From the NCBI GenBank assembly GCA_021513715.1, contig CP084167.1, positions 594,117-658,116 of the forward strand: 64,000 nucleotides of DNA, read 5' to 3'. Source of the DNA: Candidatus Heimdallarchaeum endolithica (GTDB taxonomy: Archaea > Asgardarchaeota > Heimdallarchaeia > Heimdallarchaeales > Heimdallarchaeaceae). Below are positions 37,601 to 48,352 of this stretch, one piece after another. The position numbers and the translations under genes were made by a program. The notes under the pieces were generated by a model. The model ran no database searches, was not told the DNA's origin, and saw only the letters and a list, made by a program, of their open reading frames with translations. The number at the start of each line of letters is the position of its first letter. The first letter of the stretch is position 1.

Positions 37601-38141
37601 ATCCATTGTTAAGAAAACTATTGCCATTAAGATAAACATTATCAGAAGAATAGAGATAAATACCATGGTTGTTGTTATTACATGTATTCATAGTAAGATT
37701 TGCATTATCAGAGGAATGCAAGTAAATACCACAATCGCTATTTTCACAAGTGTTATTAAAAAAAGTTGCAATTGTATAAGATAGAGAATTAAAACTAATG
37801 CCTTTGTAATTATTATTAATACAAGTATTATTAGCAATCGTTATTACTCCAGATTGTACATTTTCTATATTTATTCCTATACTTCTTGCATCAATGTAAC
37901 AATTGCGAATAATGAAATTTTTCGTTATATTACAAATATAAATACCATAATAGCTAGAAGTAATAATACTATAATCTTCAATAATATATGGTTCATCTTC
38001 TGTTCCTGAACCAGGAAAATCATAAGAAATGAAATCATCATCAGATGTTATCTCAATAGAATCACTAGCTTTTAATGTTGGAATAGGAAAATTTCTATTC
38101 CTATTTACTTTATTTATATTCTTTTGTTGAAAGTTTATAGG
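34650..38141 (-). pseudogene. Giant surface protein B2, main part, separated from its signal peptide by IS481 copy 2
   Basis: An open frame of 1,163 codons continues from the IS edge at 38141 down to the stop at 34650. It encodes PGSGTEDEPYIIEDY shortly after the junction, a long beta-helix in which a NosD-type segment (NYVNGKPLGYF, GQLFIINCT) occurs twice, eight calcium loops, a TM helix, a coiled coil and the type-B winged helix ending [17 protein letters not shown] at 37721 can start a shorter frame, but the coding signal continues without a break upstream. The first codons and signal peptide are at 39157-39259. Without the signal, export should fail, so the gene is treated as inactivated. 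Confidence 0.85.
38126..38141. repeat. Target-site duplication of IS481 copy 2, left
   Basis: GTTGAAAGTTTATAGG, 16 bases, repeated directly at 39157-39172. Removing the IS and one copy rejoins the B2 frame as KPINFQQKNINKV. Confidence 0.93.
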
Positions 38142-39156
38142 TGTTTACTCAATAGACTTGGGTTACACTTTTGGGTACTAGAGAAACATAGGGGTGATTC
38201 ATAAATCTTTCTCCTGGGGTGAGGAAGTTAAGAGATTGGTGAGGACGACTAAAATTGTAGTAAGAGCGGTAGTAGGAGAGATCTACGTTGCAGTATTTTA
38301 GACCTAATCTTTCCATCTCACGGATGATTGTTGGGTCCCATGTAGTCTTTCTACTTTTCCACATGTTTCGGGGTGAAAAACTCTAGCTCTGATGTGTTTT
38401 ATTCCTTCTGTTTGACACCAACGGGAGAAGGTACTTGTTCCTCCTCTAACGGAAGAGAAGAGTGCTCCATTGTCCGTGAGGATAGACTCGGGGTAACCGT
38501 ACTCTTTTATTGCTTCCTCTAGTAGATTTATTATCTGCTCTTTTTTTGGTGCAAAAGGGTGGAATTTAGCTCCCAGACAGAATCGTGAGTGGTCGTCTAT
38601 CAAGGTTATGAGATGGAGATGTTGTCCCTGTTCTTCTACCCAGAATGGTCCTTTCACATCTATTTGCCAGAGTTCGTTAGGTTTTTGACGTTCAAAACTC
38701 TTGTATCGAGGTCTCTTCCTCTTTTTTCTATTGACCCATAAAGGAAGACCTAACTCTTTTATTACTTTCGTCACTGTCGTCTGAGAGAGTGCTTTTCCTT
38801 CTCTCTTCAACAAATAAGCTATCTTCTCCACATTCATTCCTTGTTTTATTCTTAACTCCCTTATCCTCTCTTTTAACTCCTCATCCACTTTCCTGTGTAT
38901 AGTTTTTGGTCTGGAGGATCTATCTTTCCACCATTCTCCTTCAGGGTTCTCTCTGAACCTCTTCAACCACTTATACACAAACTTCCTACTCACCATATAC
39001 TTGTGAGCTATCTCTTTTATCTTCTCTCCTTCCAAAGCTTTTTTAACTACAATTTTTCTTAGTTTCTCCAGGTTACGTTCGGTCTTATTCATATTTAATC
39101 ACTTACCCACGTAACCCACTTCTATTTATTTGTTACCAATGTGAGTGGAGTATACA
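38142..39156 (-). mobile_element. IS481-family insertion sequence, copy 2 (transposase frameshifted)
   Basis: A 1,015-bp copy with ends TGTTTACTC and TGTATACTC, nearly identical to copy 1 but 5 bases longer because of an extra TGGGT inside the transposase gene at about 38333. It interrupts B2 just after the signal-peptide codons and is flanked by a 16-bp direct duplication, so it is a simple and probably recent insertion. Confidence 0.92.
38149..39092 (-). pseudogene. IS481 transposase, frameshifted
   Basis: Relative to the intact copy at 30892-31830, a 5-base insertion after the GKVERLHG codons shifts the frame, giving a 262-residue product (38304-39092) that ends in unrelated residues and a separate 3' remnant (38149-38364). 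The D, D and E codons lie before the break, but the C-terminal domain with the FSRPHQSL motif is lost. Activity in cis is doubtful; the intact copy 7 kb away could act in trans. Confidence 0.9.
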
Positions 39157-39172
39157 GTTGAAAGTTTATAGG
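39157..39172. repeat. Target-site duplication of IS481 copy 2, right
   Basis: Second copy of the 16-base direct repeat seen at 38126-38141. Confidence 0.93.
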
Positions 39173-39259
39173 CTTAACACTTTTTAATTTGTAACCATTA
39201 AATGTTACTAGTATCAATATTAAAAGAACCAATAATATTGACAATCTCTTTTTTAACAA
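39157..39259 (-). pseudogene. Giant surface protein B2, 5' end (signal peptide) beyond IS481 copy 2
   Basis: The frame encodes LLKKRLSILLVLLILILVTF, a basic-hydrophobic signal peptide, then NGYKLKSVKPINF up to the target duplication. The start is probably TTG 39259, because the frame upstream holds no ATG or GTG before an in-frame stop. Rejoined to 38125 it restores the normal N-terminus of a type-B member. Confidence 0.75.
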
Positions 39260-39444
39260 TTTTCTCTTTATATATATTTTTTTTATTCTTAAAATATTTT
39301 TGTCAAGAAATTATTTTTGATATTTTTGATAAATAAATAAGAAAAACATCATAAAAGAGCCAATAGTCATTTTTGTAAATTAAAAATATCGAAGTGAAAC
39401 TATAATTATTTGAAATTATAACTAAATAATATTGTAAAAAACGA

Positions 39445-42400
39445 TCATTCTTTTTTACCTTTCCTTGCTTGTTCCCATTCACTAAATTTATCTATTAGTT
39501 CATCAATAGACTGAGTAATCTCTTCAGTGATTTTTTCAACAATAACTAATTTTTCTCCTTCAATTCGAATAGACAGAATAGAGCCAAGTTCAACCAACCA
39601 TAATTCAAGATCATTAAGTTCTTCAAAACCTAGTTTTTCCTGCAAAGTGACTAAAGGTATTTCAGAACTAGTAGATAGAACCTTAAAGAATTCTTTAGCC
39701 CTCTTTATTTCAACTTCTCGAGAATCAAAATAATTTATTTTTTCTTCTACTTTTTCTTTTAATTCATAGTATTGTTCTATTCCATTGCTGGATAGCTCTC
39801 CTACTGTCTCTGTGTTCATAACCCTACTATAATTTTCTTTCCAGTTAGCTAATTTTTCTTCAAACTCTTTAAAATATAACTCACTTTCTGTTATTTTTCC
39901 TTTTAGAGAATACACAAACAGATTATCTATTTCTTTTACTAGCTCTTCTCCTTTTTTATCCAACAATATTAAAGGATAAAGATGAATAAGGTCTAGAACT
40001 TCTTGTCTCTTATTTTCTATTTCTTGTGATTCCTCTAACAAGTCTTTTCTTTCATCATTTGTTAATCTGTCAGAAATTACTTTAAGTTTAGATTGGAAAA
40101 AATCACGAAAAGCATCTGTTATCTCTGATAACTTTTTTACTTTCTCGTAGTTAATATTAATGTTTAAGTCTTGTTGATTAATTATTTCTTTCTCTATTTC
40201 TAAAATTTCATCAAAGGTTTGTTTTTTGTGTATCTTAATTTGATTAATGTACGCATTTAATTCTTCTTTTGAAATTGACTCATCAATATCTTTGATTTCA
40301 TAGATCTTGGAAGAAAGCAAAGCATTTCGTATATCTATTTTTTCTATCTCTTTGGCATAGATTAAGTACTCATTACTTAATTCTTTGAATTCAAAAAAGA
40401 TTTTAGCTATCCTTTTATTATAATTATCAAGATCTATTTTTTTATAATCGTTCTTTTGCACATAGCTATTGGTCTGTTGCAAATCAGAGAGAAGTTGTTG
40501 CTTCTTTTCTAATATTTTATTCAACAATAAGATATATTCATCTGTAATTTTTCTTTCTAATTCAGTCTTAATTTGTGATAACTTTTCTATAAAATCATTA
40601 ATCTCCCTTTTCACTTTTTCAAATTTAATAATATTTTTCTTTCCAATTATTATCTTAAATAAAATAAACTTTGAGCGATAGGACCCAATAATATTATCTA
40701 ATTGTTTAGCACTATTAACCCATTCTTTAAAATTCTCAGGTGAATATGATTGAAGAAGGTATTCATCTATTTTTTCCTTAAATTTATTAAATTCCAAAAA
40801 TTGTTGATCATGTTCGTTCTTCAGTTGGATGATTTTTTCTCTTTGTTTTTTCTTAATTAGTAAAATAATTGTTATTATGCTTCCTATAACTAAAAAACTC
40901 AATAGACAAGAAAGCACAATTTTAATTTTTTTTGCTCGAGGATTGCTTAATTTATTTAATGGATCACTTCCATAAATGATTATTTCATCATAATCATCAA
41001 ATTTATCATCATCTGTGTCATTTTTTGTTGGATCTGTCTGGTAGGCATATATTTCTTCATAATCAGTTAAACCATCTCCATCAGTGTCAGAATTCATGGG
41101 GTTAGTCAAGAAAGAAATGACTTCTTGATAATCAGTTAAACCATCACTATCTGAATCTTTTTTATAAGGAAGAGAATGAAATTTTTCAACTTCTTCATAA
41201 TCACTTAATTTATCATCATCAAAATCTTCTTCTCTTATACATCCCCCAAAAGTAACTTCGTCTCCATCATTAAGGCCATCTCCATCAGTGTCAGGATTAA
41301 GAGGATAAGCAAACCATTGATATTCTTCTAAATTAGTTAAACCATCTCCATCAGAATCTGCCTTGGGATCATCCAAATTATAGACAATTTCCCAACCATC
41401 GTCCATTCCATCATTGTCATCATCATTCTCAACAGATACTATTCTTCTTGGAAAAATATCACCAATTTCAGCACCATATATAGAATAAAAATTGGTAGTA
41501 CCATCCCAGTCTTCCCACAAATTACCAATCAGTAAAGTAGGAGAATACCAGAAACTATTTGTTCCATAATCTTCGTTTAGATCCTTAATTTTCATAAAAG
41601 TATTATTGTAGACAATGTTGTAATCTCCTCTTTCACCTATTCTTACGCCCCCTAAACCTGTTCCACAAAAGAGATTGTTATGAATCAAACTGTTGCTTAC
41701 TTCAAAACCATAAGAAATACCAAAGTTTGTAGAATTGTATATTTTATTATTGCTAATATCAACATTATTACATTTTTCTAAATATAATCCATCTGCTGTA
41801 GCTCCTATTATCAAGTTATATGAGATTTCAATTTCGTCATTCCCACTAGACCATATGCATGAAGTCCCATCAGTAGTTGTTTTTTCTAAATTATTGTGAG
41901 TGATTGTTATTTTTTTATTATCTCTAACTCCAATGCTTCCTGCTCCATTAGTTATACATTTATTTTCAGTAATTGTAACATTTGAAGATTCAGAAATTAA
42001 AATACCAAAACGAGAGTTATTAGCAGAATAATTATTTTTTATCAAGCTATCTCCAGATTGATGTACCAATACCCCATCTTGATTATAAAGAAGAGTACAA
42101 TTCTCAACTATTACACCACCACTCCTCATTTCTGAAGAAATACCAAGTTCATAACCTTGAATAAAGCAATTTCTGATAATTACTGAAGAACTGACATAAC
42201 GAATAAGAATTCCATAAGAACCTTTCCTATAGTATGTACTACCTGTTGATATCTTATAATTTTCAATTATATATGGGTCTTCTTCTGTTCCTGAGCCAGG
42301 ACAACCCAATTTTGCAAAGTCTTCTTCACTTGTAATTGCTATAGGATGATGGTCAATATAATCAATTTTTTGACTATTATTTTTTTCAAAAATTGTTTTT

Positions 42401-42636
42401 GGATAAGAAATGCTATGATTTGCATCTCTCTTGTTTAGAAATGATTTTTGCTTATTAATCGAGAGAAAATTAACAAATGTTTTTTCAGTTTCTGATTTGT
42501 TCCTATTATATTTAGAATAGTTTTCATACTCATAATTATTTATTAAGGGAAAAGAAGGAAGAAGGAAAAGAATAATAATTAAAGAAAAATCAACAATTCT
42601 ATTAAAATTTGGCAATATATTATTTAATATTTTCAT
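39445..42636 (-). CDS. Giant surface protein A5: beta-helix, calcium repeats, TM, long coiled coil, winged helix
   Basis: A 1,063-residue paralogue of A2. Signal/anchor at 14-32; [15 protein letters not shown] near 113; beta-helix to about 397; seven calcium loops with the same [16 protein letters not shown] insertion; identical TM region; coiled coil; winged helix with [20 protein letters not shown]. The tail is slightly altered ([13 protein letters not shown]). The middle of its coil differs from A2, for example in the [18 protein letters not shown] region, while flanking parts are nearly identical. A2 and A5 lie about 15 kb apart in the same orientation, so unequal exchange between them could delete or duplicate the A3-IS-A4-B2 block. 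Confidence 0.86.
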   Translation of the reverse strand: MKILNNILPNFNRIVDFSLIIILFLLPSFPLINNYEYENYSKYNRNKSETEKTFVNFLSINKQKSFLNKRDANHSISYPKTIFEKNNSQKIDYIDHHPIAITSEEDFAKLGCPGSGTEEDPYIIENYKISTGSTYYRKGSYGILIRYVSSSVIIRNCFIQGYELGISSEMRSGGVIVENCTLLYNQDGVLVHQSGDSLIKNNYSANNSRFGILISESSNVTITENKCITNGAGSIGVRDNKKITITHNNLEKTTTDGTSCIWSSGNDEIEISYNLIIGATADGLYLEKCNNVDISNNKIYNSTNFGISYGFEVSNSLIHNNLFCGTGLGGVRIGERGDYNIVYNNTFMKIKDLNEDYGTNSFWYSPTLLIGNLWEDWDGTTNFYSIYGAEIGDIFPRRIVSVENDDDNDGMDDGWEIVYNLDDPKADSDGDGLTNLEEYQWFAYPLNPDTDGDGLNDGDEVTFGGCIREEDFDDDKLSDYEEVEKFHSLPYKKDSDSDGLTDYQEVISFLTNPMNSDTDGDGLTDYEEIYAYQTDPTKNDTDDDKFDDYDEIIIYGSDPLNKLSNPRAKKIKIVLSCLLSFLVIGSIITIILLIKKKQREKIIQLKNEHDQQFLEFNKFKEKIDEYLLQSYSPENFKEWVNSAKQLDNIIGSYRSKFILFKIIIGKKNIIKFEKVKREINDFIEKLSQIKTELERKITDEYILLLNKILEKKQQLLSDLQQTNSYVQKNDYKKIDLDNYNKRIAKIFFEFKELSNEYLIYAKEIEKIDIRNALLSSKIYEIKDIDESISKEELNAYINQIKIHKKQTFDEILEIEKEIINQQDLNININYEKVKKLSEITDAFRDFFQSKLKVISDRLTNDERKDLLEESQEIENKRQEVLDLIHLYPLILLDKKGEELVKEIDNLFVYSLKGKITESELYFKEFEEKLANWKENYSRVMNTETVGELSSNGIEQYYELKEKVEEKINYFDSREVEIKRAKEFFKVLSTSSEIPLVTLQEKLGFEELNDLELWLVELGSILSIRIEGEKLVIVEKITEEITQSIDELIDKFSEWEQARKGKKE

Positions 42637-42656
42637 TTCTAAAACAAGTATGTACT

Positions 42657-42669
42657 TTATATAAAAAAA
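42657..42669 (-). promoter_or_regulatory. TATA box of A5, conserved in A2
   Basis: TTTTTTATATAAA on the minus strand, 21 bases upstream of ATG 42636, with the same downstream bases (TTGTTTTAGAA) before the start as in A2. Confidence 0.5.
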
Positions 42670-42851
42670 TATAAGTTTTTCTTCTTTATTTCAAACTTAA
42701 AATAATCATTTATCAAGTTCAATTTACATAAAAAATAAAAAAAAAGAATACAAAAAATCAATGAAAAAACATACAATCCCCAGAATAGATAAAGAAAGAG
42801 AATAAAAAGATTTAATATTTCAATTTTTTCTAGAAAATAAAATTTTTGAGA

Positions 42852-45800
42852 TTACTGCTTCTTTCCTTTTCCTGTACGCTCCCATTCACTAAATTGTTTA
42901 AGCAAATCGTCAATAGCTGTAGTCATATCTTCAGTAACTAATGTTTCTCCAAATTGGAAACCAAATATGATCTCATCTCTTTCAATTTTATTTGGTACAT
43001 CTTTAGAGTAAACATATAACCATAATTTCATAACTTCTATGCTATCAAAATCTAATAAAGGAGAAAGCTTATTTAGACTTATTTTGTCATAAACCAAACT
43101 AATTTTCTTAAGACGTTCAAGTTTTCTATTATTATTCTTTTTATCTCTAATTATTTTTGATAATTCAGACAAAGTTTTATTATCTTCCTCTAACAATGCT
43201 CTAACTATTTTTACTTTCTTTATTGCAAAATCAAAAACTTTTGACCATTTACTTCTAAAAGATGGAAATAGTTTCTTAATGATGGAAGTATCTTCTTTAA
43301 AAGAGATAATATGATTTAGGAATGTTAACAATTTTTGGTAACTAACTATTAGAGGTTTAAACTCTTGATTAAACCAATTGTGAATAAGATTACTTAACAT
43401 TTCTATTTTGAAACTTTGTAAATTTCTAAGGTTAATAAGATCAATTAAATACTTTATTTTATAATGAAGAGTAGTATTTATAAAATATTCTAATTGATAA
43501 TATGCTTTGTTTAGTTGTTCTCTTTCAATGTTTTTTAATCTTCTCTTATTAGAACAGATAAAAAGATATTCTCTAAGAAATAATCTTATTTTTTCAAGAT
43601 ATTGTGTAATCTCCTCAATTGAACTAATAAATAGTAGTAAGGAAGAAAAGTTTGTGAAAATCTTATCAAACTCCTCATTTAATTTAGTTTGCATGTTTAT
43701 TATCTTTGGAAAATTTTCTCTTATCTTTAACCTCATTTTATATTCATAAACGAAGAATAATAGAAGAATAATAGAAATAGGTAATATAATGAAGTAAGTT
43801 ACAATTTCAAATAGATTAAGATATATATTCTTCTTTACTGGATTTTTTCCATTTTCTATTTCCCAACCATCAGATCTTCCATCTTTATCAGTGTCAGAAT
43901 CCAAAGGATCAGTAAGATAAATATTAACTTCGTCACTATCTATTAAGCCATCTCCATCAGTATCAGGGTCTAAAGGATCAGTACTGTAAATATTAACTTC
44001 GTCACCATCTATTAAGCCATCTCCATCAGTATCAGGGTCTAAAGGATCAGTACTGTAAATATTAACTTCGTCACCATCTATTAAGCCATCTCCATCATTA
44101 TCAGGGTCTAAAGGATCAGTATCGTTAGTATATTCTTCCAAATTGGTTAAACTGTCATTATCAGGGTCTAAAGAAGCGTCATCAGCTAAAGGATCCAAGT
44201 TGTTTTCTACTTCCCAACCATCAGACATACCATCTCCATCAGTGTCAGAGTTCAAAGGATCAGTACTGTAAATATTAACTTCGTCACCATCTATTAAGCC
44301 ATCTCCATCATTATCAGGGTCTAAAGGATCAGTATCGTTAGTATATTCTTCCAAATTGGTTAAACTGTCATTATCAGGGTCTAAAGAAGCGTCATCAGCT
44401 AAAGGATCCAAGTTGTTTTCTACTTCCCAACCATCAGACATACCATCTCCATCAGTGTCAGAGTTCAAAGGATCAGTACTGTAAATATTAACTTCGTCAC
44501 CATCTATTAGACCATCTCTATCTGTATCATTGTCAAAAGGGTCTGTATCAGCTTGATATTCCTCTAAGTTAGTTAAACCATCGTTATCAGGATCCTTAGC
44601 AGAATCATCTATAATAATGTTTAAACCATTTTCTTCTTCCCATTTATCAGGCATATTGTCTTGATCAAGGTCAATATACATTGGATAAGGATCAAAATTG
44701 TTTGCAGAACCATCTATATTATATACTCCTATTTCACTCCAATCAGACCAATAGTTACCTGTTGTCCCAGAATAAAATTTATTATTTTCTCCATTATCAC
44801 AAGCTTGAGATGAACCTCCTAGATTATTTGTAATTAGAATGTTTTTCACAAAGCTATTATTATTAGAATTAAAATCAAAAGATATTCCATAAGAACTACA
44901 GTTTATTATTACATTAGAAGTAAAAGAATTGTTAGAACTAAAAGCAATACCTAGACCAGAGACACTAGTATTTGATATTACATTAGAAATAAAAGTGTTA
45001 TTAACACTAAAATAAAGAAATACATTATAAGAACTACTATTACTCACAATATTGGAAATAAAAGTATTATTAAAACTATGACTAAGATATATACCATAAA
45101 CACTACTATTGCTAATAGTATTGGAAATAAATCTATTATTAAAACTATGACCAAGAGATATTCCATAATAACCCTGACTATTGCTAACAGTATTGGAAGT
45201 AAAAGTATTATTAAAACTATATTCAAGCTTTATACCATAAAATCCTCGACTATCGCTCACAGTATTGGAAGTAATAGTATTATTAAAACTATATTCAAGC
45301 TTTAGACTATAAGAACTGCTGTTTGTTATTACATTAGAAGTAAGAGAATTGCCAGAACTATTATAAAGACCTAGACCAGAAAAACTGTTCGTTATTAGAT
45401 TAAAATTAAAAATATTATCAGAACTAAAAGAAATACTTAAACCAGAAATAATGTTTGTTATTAGATTTGAAATAAGAGTATTACCAGAACTAGAAACAAT
45501 CCTTATTCCATAAGTACTGTTTGTTATTACATTAGAAGTAAGATTATTATCAGAACTAGAATCAAGAAAAATTCCTCTTTGATAGGAATTTATACTGTTA
45601 TTGGACACTGCTATTGTTCCATTTTTAGTAGAATAAATATAGATACCATAAAATTCTGAACTTACGCCATTTAGATAACAATCACGAATTAGAATATATT
45701 TAGTAGTATTAGTAATCTTTATTCCATCATTGTTGGAGCTAGTGATATTGTAGTTTTCTATAATATATGGATCATCCACTGTTCCAGAACCTGGAAAAAC

Positions 45801-46040
45801 AGTAAGATCTTCATCAGAGTCAATTATTATTGGTGAGTGAGAAATATAACTGTTCTTTATTATATTATTAAAATTAGAATTAGAATTAATACTTAAAATT
45901 CTTGCTAAGGCTATTTTATTGAATTTAATATCTATATCTTTAGTTTTTTGTACATCATATGTTATTAAAACACTTGAAACTATTAGTAATACTAGTACTA
46001 AATTTGTTTTCAAATTAGTATTTTTCGAATTTTTGATCAT
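42852..46040 (-). CDS. Giant surface protein B3: beta-helix, calcium repeats, TM, coiled coil, type-B winged helix
   Basis: A 1,062-residue member. Signal peptide about 9-29; [15 protein letters not shown] near 82; the longest simple beta-helix of the array, made of near-repeats of [20 protein letters not shown]; 12 calcium loops including an exact 213-bp tandem duplication; TM helix (about 745-769); coiled coil; winged helix with [20 protein letters not shown] and [13 protein letters not shown]. The wing sequence differs ([13 protein letters not shown]), so this is the most diverged type-B domain. The start is taken as ATG 46040; a GTG at 46049 in the same frame is possible. Confidence 0.85.
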   Translation of the reverse strand: MIKNSKNTNLKTNLVLVLLIVSSVLITYDVQKTKDIDIKFNKIALARILSINSNSNFNNIIKNSYISHSPIIIDSDEDLTVFPGSGTVDDPYIIENYNITSSNNDGIKITNTTKYILIRDCYLNGVSSEFYGIYIYSTKNGTIAVSNNSINSYQRGIFLDSSSDNNLTSNVITNSTYGIRIVSSSGNTLISNLITNIISGLSISFSSDNIFNFNLITNSFSGLGLYNSSGNSLTSNVITNSSSYSLKLEYSFNNTITSNTVSDSRGFYGIKLEYSFNNTFTSNTVSNSQGYYGISLGHSFNNRFISNTISNSSVYGIYLSHSFNNTFISNIVSNSSSYNVFLYFSVNNTFISNVISNTSVSGLGIAFSSNNSFTSNVIINCSSYGISFDFNSNNNSFVKNILITNNLGGSSQACDNGENNKFYSGTTGNYWSDWSEIGVYNIDGSANNFDPYPMYIDLDQDNMPDKWEEENGLNIIIDDSAKDPDNDGLTNLEEYQADTDPFDNDTDRDGLIDGDEVNIYSTDPLNSDTDGDGMSDGWEVENNLDPLADDASLDPDNDSLTNLEEYTNDTDPLDPDNDGDGLIDGDEVNIYSTDPLNSDTDGDGMSDGWEVENNLDPLADDASLDPDNDSLTNLEEYTNDTDPLDPDNDGDGLIDGDEVNIYSTDPLDPDTDGDGLIDGDEVNIYSTDPLDPDTDGDGLIDSDEVNIYLTDPLDSDTDKDGRSDGWEIENGKNPVKKNIYLNLFEIVTYFIILPISIILLLFFVYEYKMRLKIRENFPKIINMQTKLNEEFDKIFTNFSSLLLFISSIEEITQYLEKIRLFLREYLFICSNKRRLKNIEREQLNKAYYQLEYFINTTLHYKIKYLIDLINLRNLQSFKIEMLSNLIHNWFNQEFKPLIVSYQKLLTFLNHIISFKEDTSIIKKLFPSFRSKWSKVFDFAIKKVKIVRALLEEDNKTLSELSKIIRDKKNNNRKLERLKKISLVYDKISLNKLSPLLDFDSIEVMKLWLYVYSKDVPNKIERDEIIFGFQFGETLVTEDMTTAIDDLLKQFSEWERTGKGKKQ
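44041..44509. repeat. 213-bp tandem repeat in the B3 calcium-repeat region
   Basis: About 2.2 copies of a 213-base unit (71 codons), with no mismatch seen between the two full copies starting at 44041 and 44254. Each unit encodes two short calcium loops plus one long [19 protein letters not shown] module. Sequence identity at all codon positions indicates very recent duplication. Confidence 0.9.
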
Positions 46041-46090
46041 TATAAACACTATCTTGAAACAGCATACTTATTCTAGTGATAAACATTTGT

Positions 46091-46102
46091 TGTTTATAAT
46101 AT
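46091..46102 (-). promoter_or_regulatory. TATA element of B3, identical to that of B1
   Basis: ATATTATAAACA on the minus strand. With the start at 46040 the leader would be roughly 25-30 bases. Confidence 0.45.
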
Positions 46103-46296
46103 CTTATTAATGCTCAATTCTCTAAATAACTTTTTCGATTAGATTTGGTTAAATCAGTTCTGATTTGATTTAGTCATATTTTTCAATGTTTAATATTTTT
46201 TTATTTAGAAAAGATTTACACCCAAGAAAAAAGAACTTATCAATTGTTGATGTTAAAAGAGAAAAAAAGGAAGACAGATAAAATTAATCTATTTTT

Positions 46297-47040
46297 TCAA
46301 TCATTTTTCTTCCAAACTAGTCCTTTGTTTAGAGTTATTAAAGCAAAAGCGTAAGCAAATGTTTTTGGTATCATCATCATTCCGAAAGCTGAATTTATTG
46401 GTAATAACACTAGTGTTAGAATAAAAAACAGAAAAGAAACGACAAATCCCCACGAAGTTAAATACAAGAATTTTTCTTCTTTTTCTTCTTCACTTTTTCT
46501 TTTGTTTGTTTCGTACATTAGTTTGCCTACTACCATTATTCCAAATATTGTGAATAATATTATATGTGGGCTAAACCAAGCTACTTCGTAATCTACAATA
46601 CTGCTTTCTATATATGGGCTTGCTAATATGAATATTATTGAAAGTGTAGATAGTGTTAGAACCACTTTATCATATCTTTTTAATTCTCCCTCTTGATATC
46701 TATAAATTATGAAAAAGTGCCACATTATATAGAAAATAATAAAGGCTAATCCATCAAAAAAAAGAGTAAAAGTGTGTATTTCAAATGTTCCTCCTAATAA
46801 CCCTACTATTCCTGAATTTTCAGGGTTTGCTATATTTATGTCCGAACCTATGGTATGGAGAAGATCACCCAAGAAGATTATTATAAAACCTACAAAAAGG
46901 TAAACATAAGGTTTTTTCTCTTTTTCTTCTGAACGGTTAATTTTCTTAAACAATAGTACAATAGAAACAGCTACTAAACTTAACCACAAAGTCATCAAAA
47001 TTGTAACCGAGAGTAATTCAATTATTGCACTGGTTTCCAT
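46297..47040 (-). CDS. Unrecognised seven-helix membrane protein
   Basis: A 247-residue polytopic protein with about seven hydrophobic segments and a short basic end (GLVWKKND). Charged loops (SEEKEKK near 37-43, KRKSEEEKEEK near 182-192) are predicted cytoplasmic. It resembles in layout the sensor half of the 7TM-longin proteins but has no cytoplasmic domain. The start is ATG 47040, with GGTGAT placed as an SD 4-9 bases upstream; a TTG one codon earlier is less likely. Function unknown. Confidence 0.75.
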   Translation of the reverse strand: METSAIIELLSVTILMTLWLSLVAVSIVLLFKKINRSEEKEKKPYVYLFVGFIIIFLGDLLHTIGSDINIANPENSGIVGLLGGTFEIHTFTLFFDGLAFIIFYIMWHFFIIYRYQEGELKRYDKVVLTLSTLSIIFILASPYIESSIVDYEVAWFSPHIILFTIFGIMVVGKLMYETNKRKSEEEKEEKFLYLTSWGFVVSFLFFILTLVLLPINSAFGMMMIPKTFAYAFALITLNKGLVWKKND

Positions 47041-47191
47041 CAAATCACCTTAAACTGCTTTGTTTATAGATAATTAAAGTTTTTCGTGCTTTCTAATAAA
47101 AATCAATAAACTAGTACAAAAAATATTATTGCAGAGAGAATTTCAACTTCAATATAAAAAAGATAGAATGGAAAAAAATGAAATTACAAGT

Positions 47192-48175
47192 TTATTTTTT
47201 CTTTTTTAATTTTATTACAAGCGCTGTTGATAATAATATAATTGTGGAAAAAATTGAACTCATAGAAGAAGTTTTACTTGCTAAAACTTCTAAACCTAGC
47301 TTAACTAACCATATATCAGTTTTTCCTTCACCATAAGAAGCTGTTGTTCCGCAAATAATATACTCATTATCATTCACTTGGCGTATAGAATACCCCCCAT
47401 CATAATCAGTTCCTCCAATGGTTTTTGTCCATTCAATATTTTCCTTGAAATCTGTTTTCACAACCCACAAGTCTAATAATCCAACACTATTGGTCCATGT
47501 TCCTCCTGATATAATATAACCGTTGTCATTTGTTTGTTCAACAGCAAAACCTAAATCATCATCTGCTCCTCCAAAAGTTTTATTCCATTCGATAACTCCT
47601 TCAGGGTTAAGTTTTACAAGCATACCATCTGATTCTCCCCTTCCATAGTAGCCTGTGTTTCCTAATATTATACATCCTCCATCATTGGTTGCAGCAATCG
47701 ATCGACTTGAATCACCATCTATTCCTCCAAAAGTTTTATTCCAAGCAATATTTCCCCCAGAATCAAGTTTGATGACCCACAAATCGCTAGAATTAGAGTT
47801 AAAAGACGATGTTTTTCCAACACCAATATAGCTACCGTCAGGATTCTGCTTAAGCGAGTATAAAATATCGTATTTCTCCCCACCAAAGGTCTTGCTCCAT
47901 TCTATATTTCCCAAGGAATCAGTCTTAATAACCCAAGCATCATTTGAACCAGAACCAAAAGATTCTGTGCTACCTGCTATAATAAAACCATCATCAGATA
48001 TTAGATCCACAGACCAACCATACTCAGTTTCAGGGCCTCCAAATGTTTTATCCCATTCTACCTTTGGTTCAATAGAAACAGAACTAGAAAGAAAAGGAGA
48101 AATGAAAAAAATCGAAAACAAAGCTAGTTCAACAAGTAAATGAAATTTGATTATTTTAATTCTATAAGAATTCAA
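47192..48175 (-). CDS. Secreted repeat protein (five GGY-type repeats, probable beta-propeller)
   Basis: A 327-residue exported protein: signal peptide (about 10-32), five repeats of about 52 residues (38-295), a C-terminal TM helix (about 303-320) and a KLKKKK end. Each repeat follows WxKTFGG, D-rich turn, SVxQTxDGGYII-G-T, GxSDxWVVKxDxxGNI. This pattern is known from many archaeal and bacterial surface proteins annotated as beta-propeller-like or cell-surface repeat proteins. A role in binding or cell-surface structure is likely; the ligand is unknown. The start is TTG at 48175 with GGTGA as an SD upstream. Confidence 0.75.
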   Translation of the reverse strand: MNSYRIKIIKFHLLVELALFSIFFISPFLSSSVSIEPKVEWDKTFGGPETEYGWSVDLISDDGFIIAGSTESFGSGSNDAWVIKTDSLGNIEWSKTFGGEKYDILYSLKQNPDGSYIGVGKTSSFNSNSSDLWVIKLDSGGNIAWNKTFGGIDGDSSRSIAATNDGGCIILGNTGYYGRGESDGMLVKLNPEGVIEWNKTFGGADDDLGFAVEQTNDNGYIISGGTWTNSVGLLDLWVVKTDFKENIEWTKTIGGTDYDGGYSIRQVNDNEYIICGTTASYGEGKTDIWLVKLGLEVLASKTSSMSSIFSTIILLSTALVIKLKKKK

Positions 48176-48352
48176 TTTTTCTTCACCTACTTTTTGGATA
48201 GGGGTATTTAAGACTTCTAACTCAAAAAAATGAAATTCAATTATATAAAATTAATTAAATAAAATCACACTTATTCTTGAAAATAAAGATTCTTTGATCA
48301 CATATCATATTACTCAAAAAGACTTTTTTCTTTTTATGTGCTTATATAATAA

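Noticed and set aside
34650..37721. B2 as a complete gene starting at TTG 37721
   Set aside because: The same frame continues upstream with beta-helix and PGSGT coding to the IS edge, and the signal peptide lies beyond the IS.
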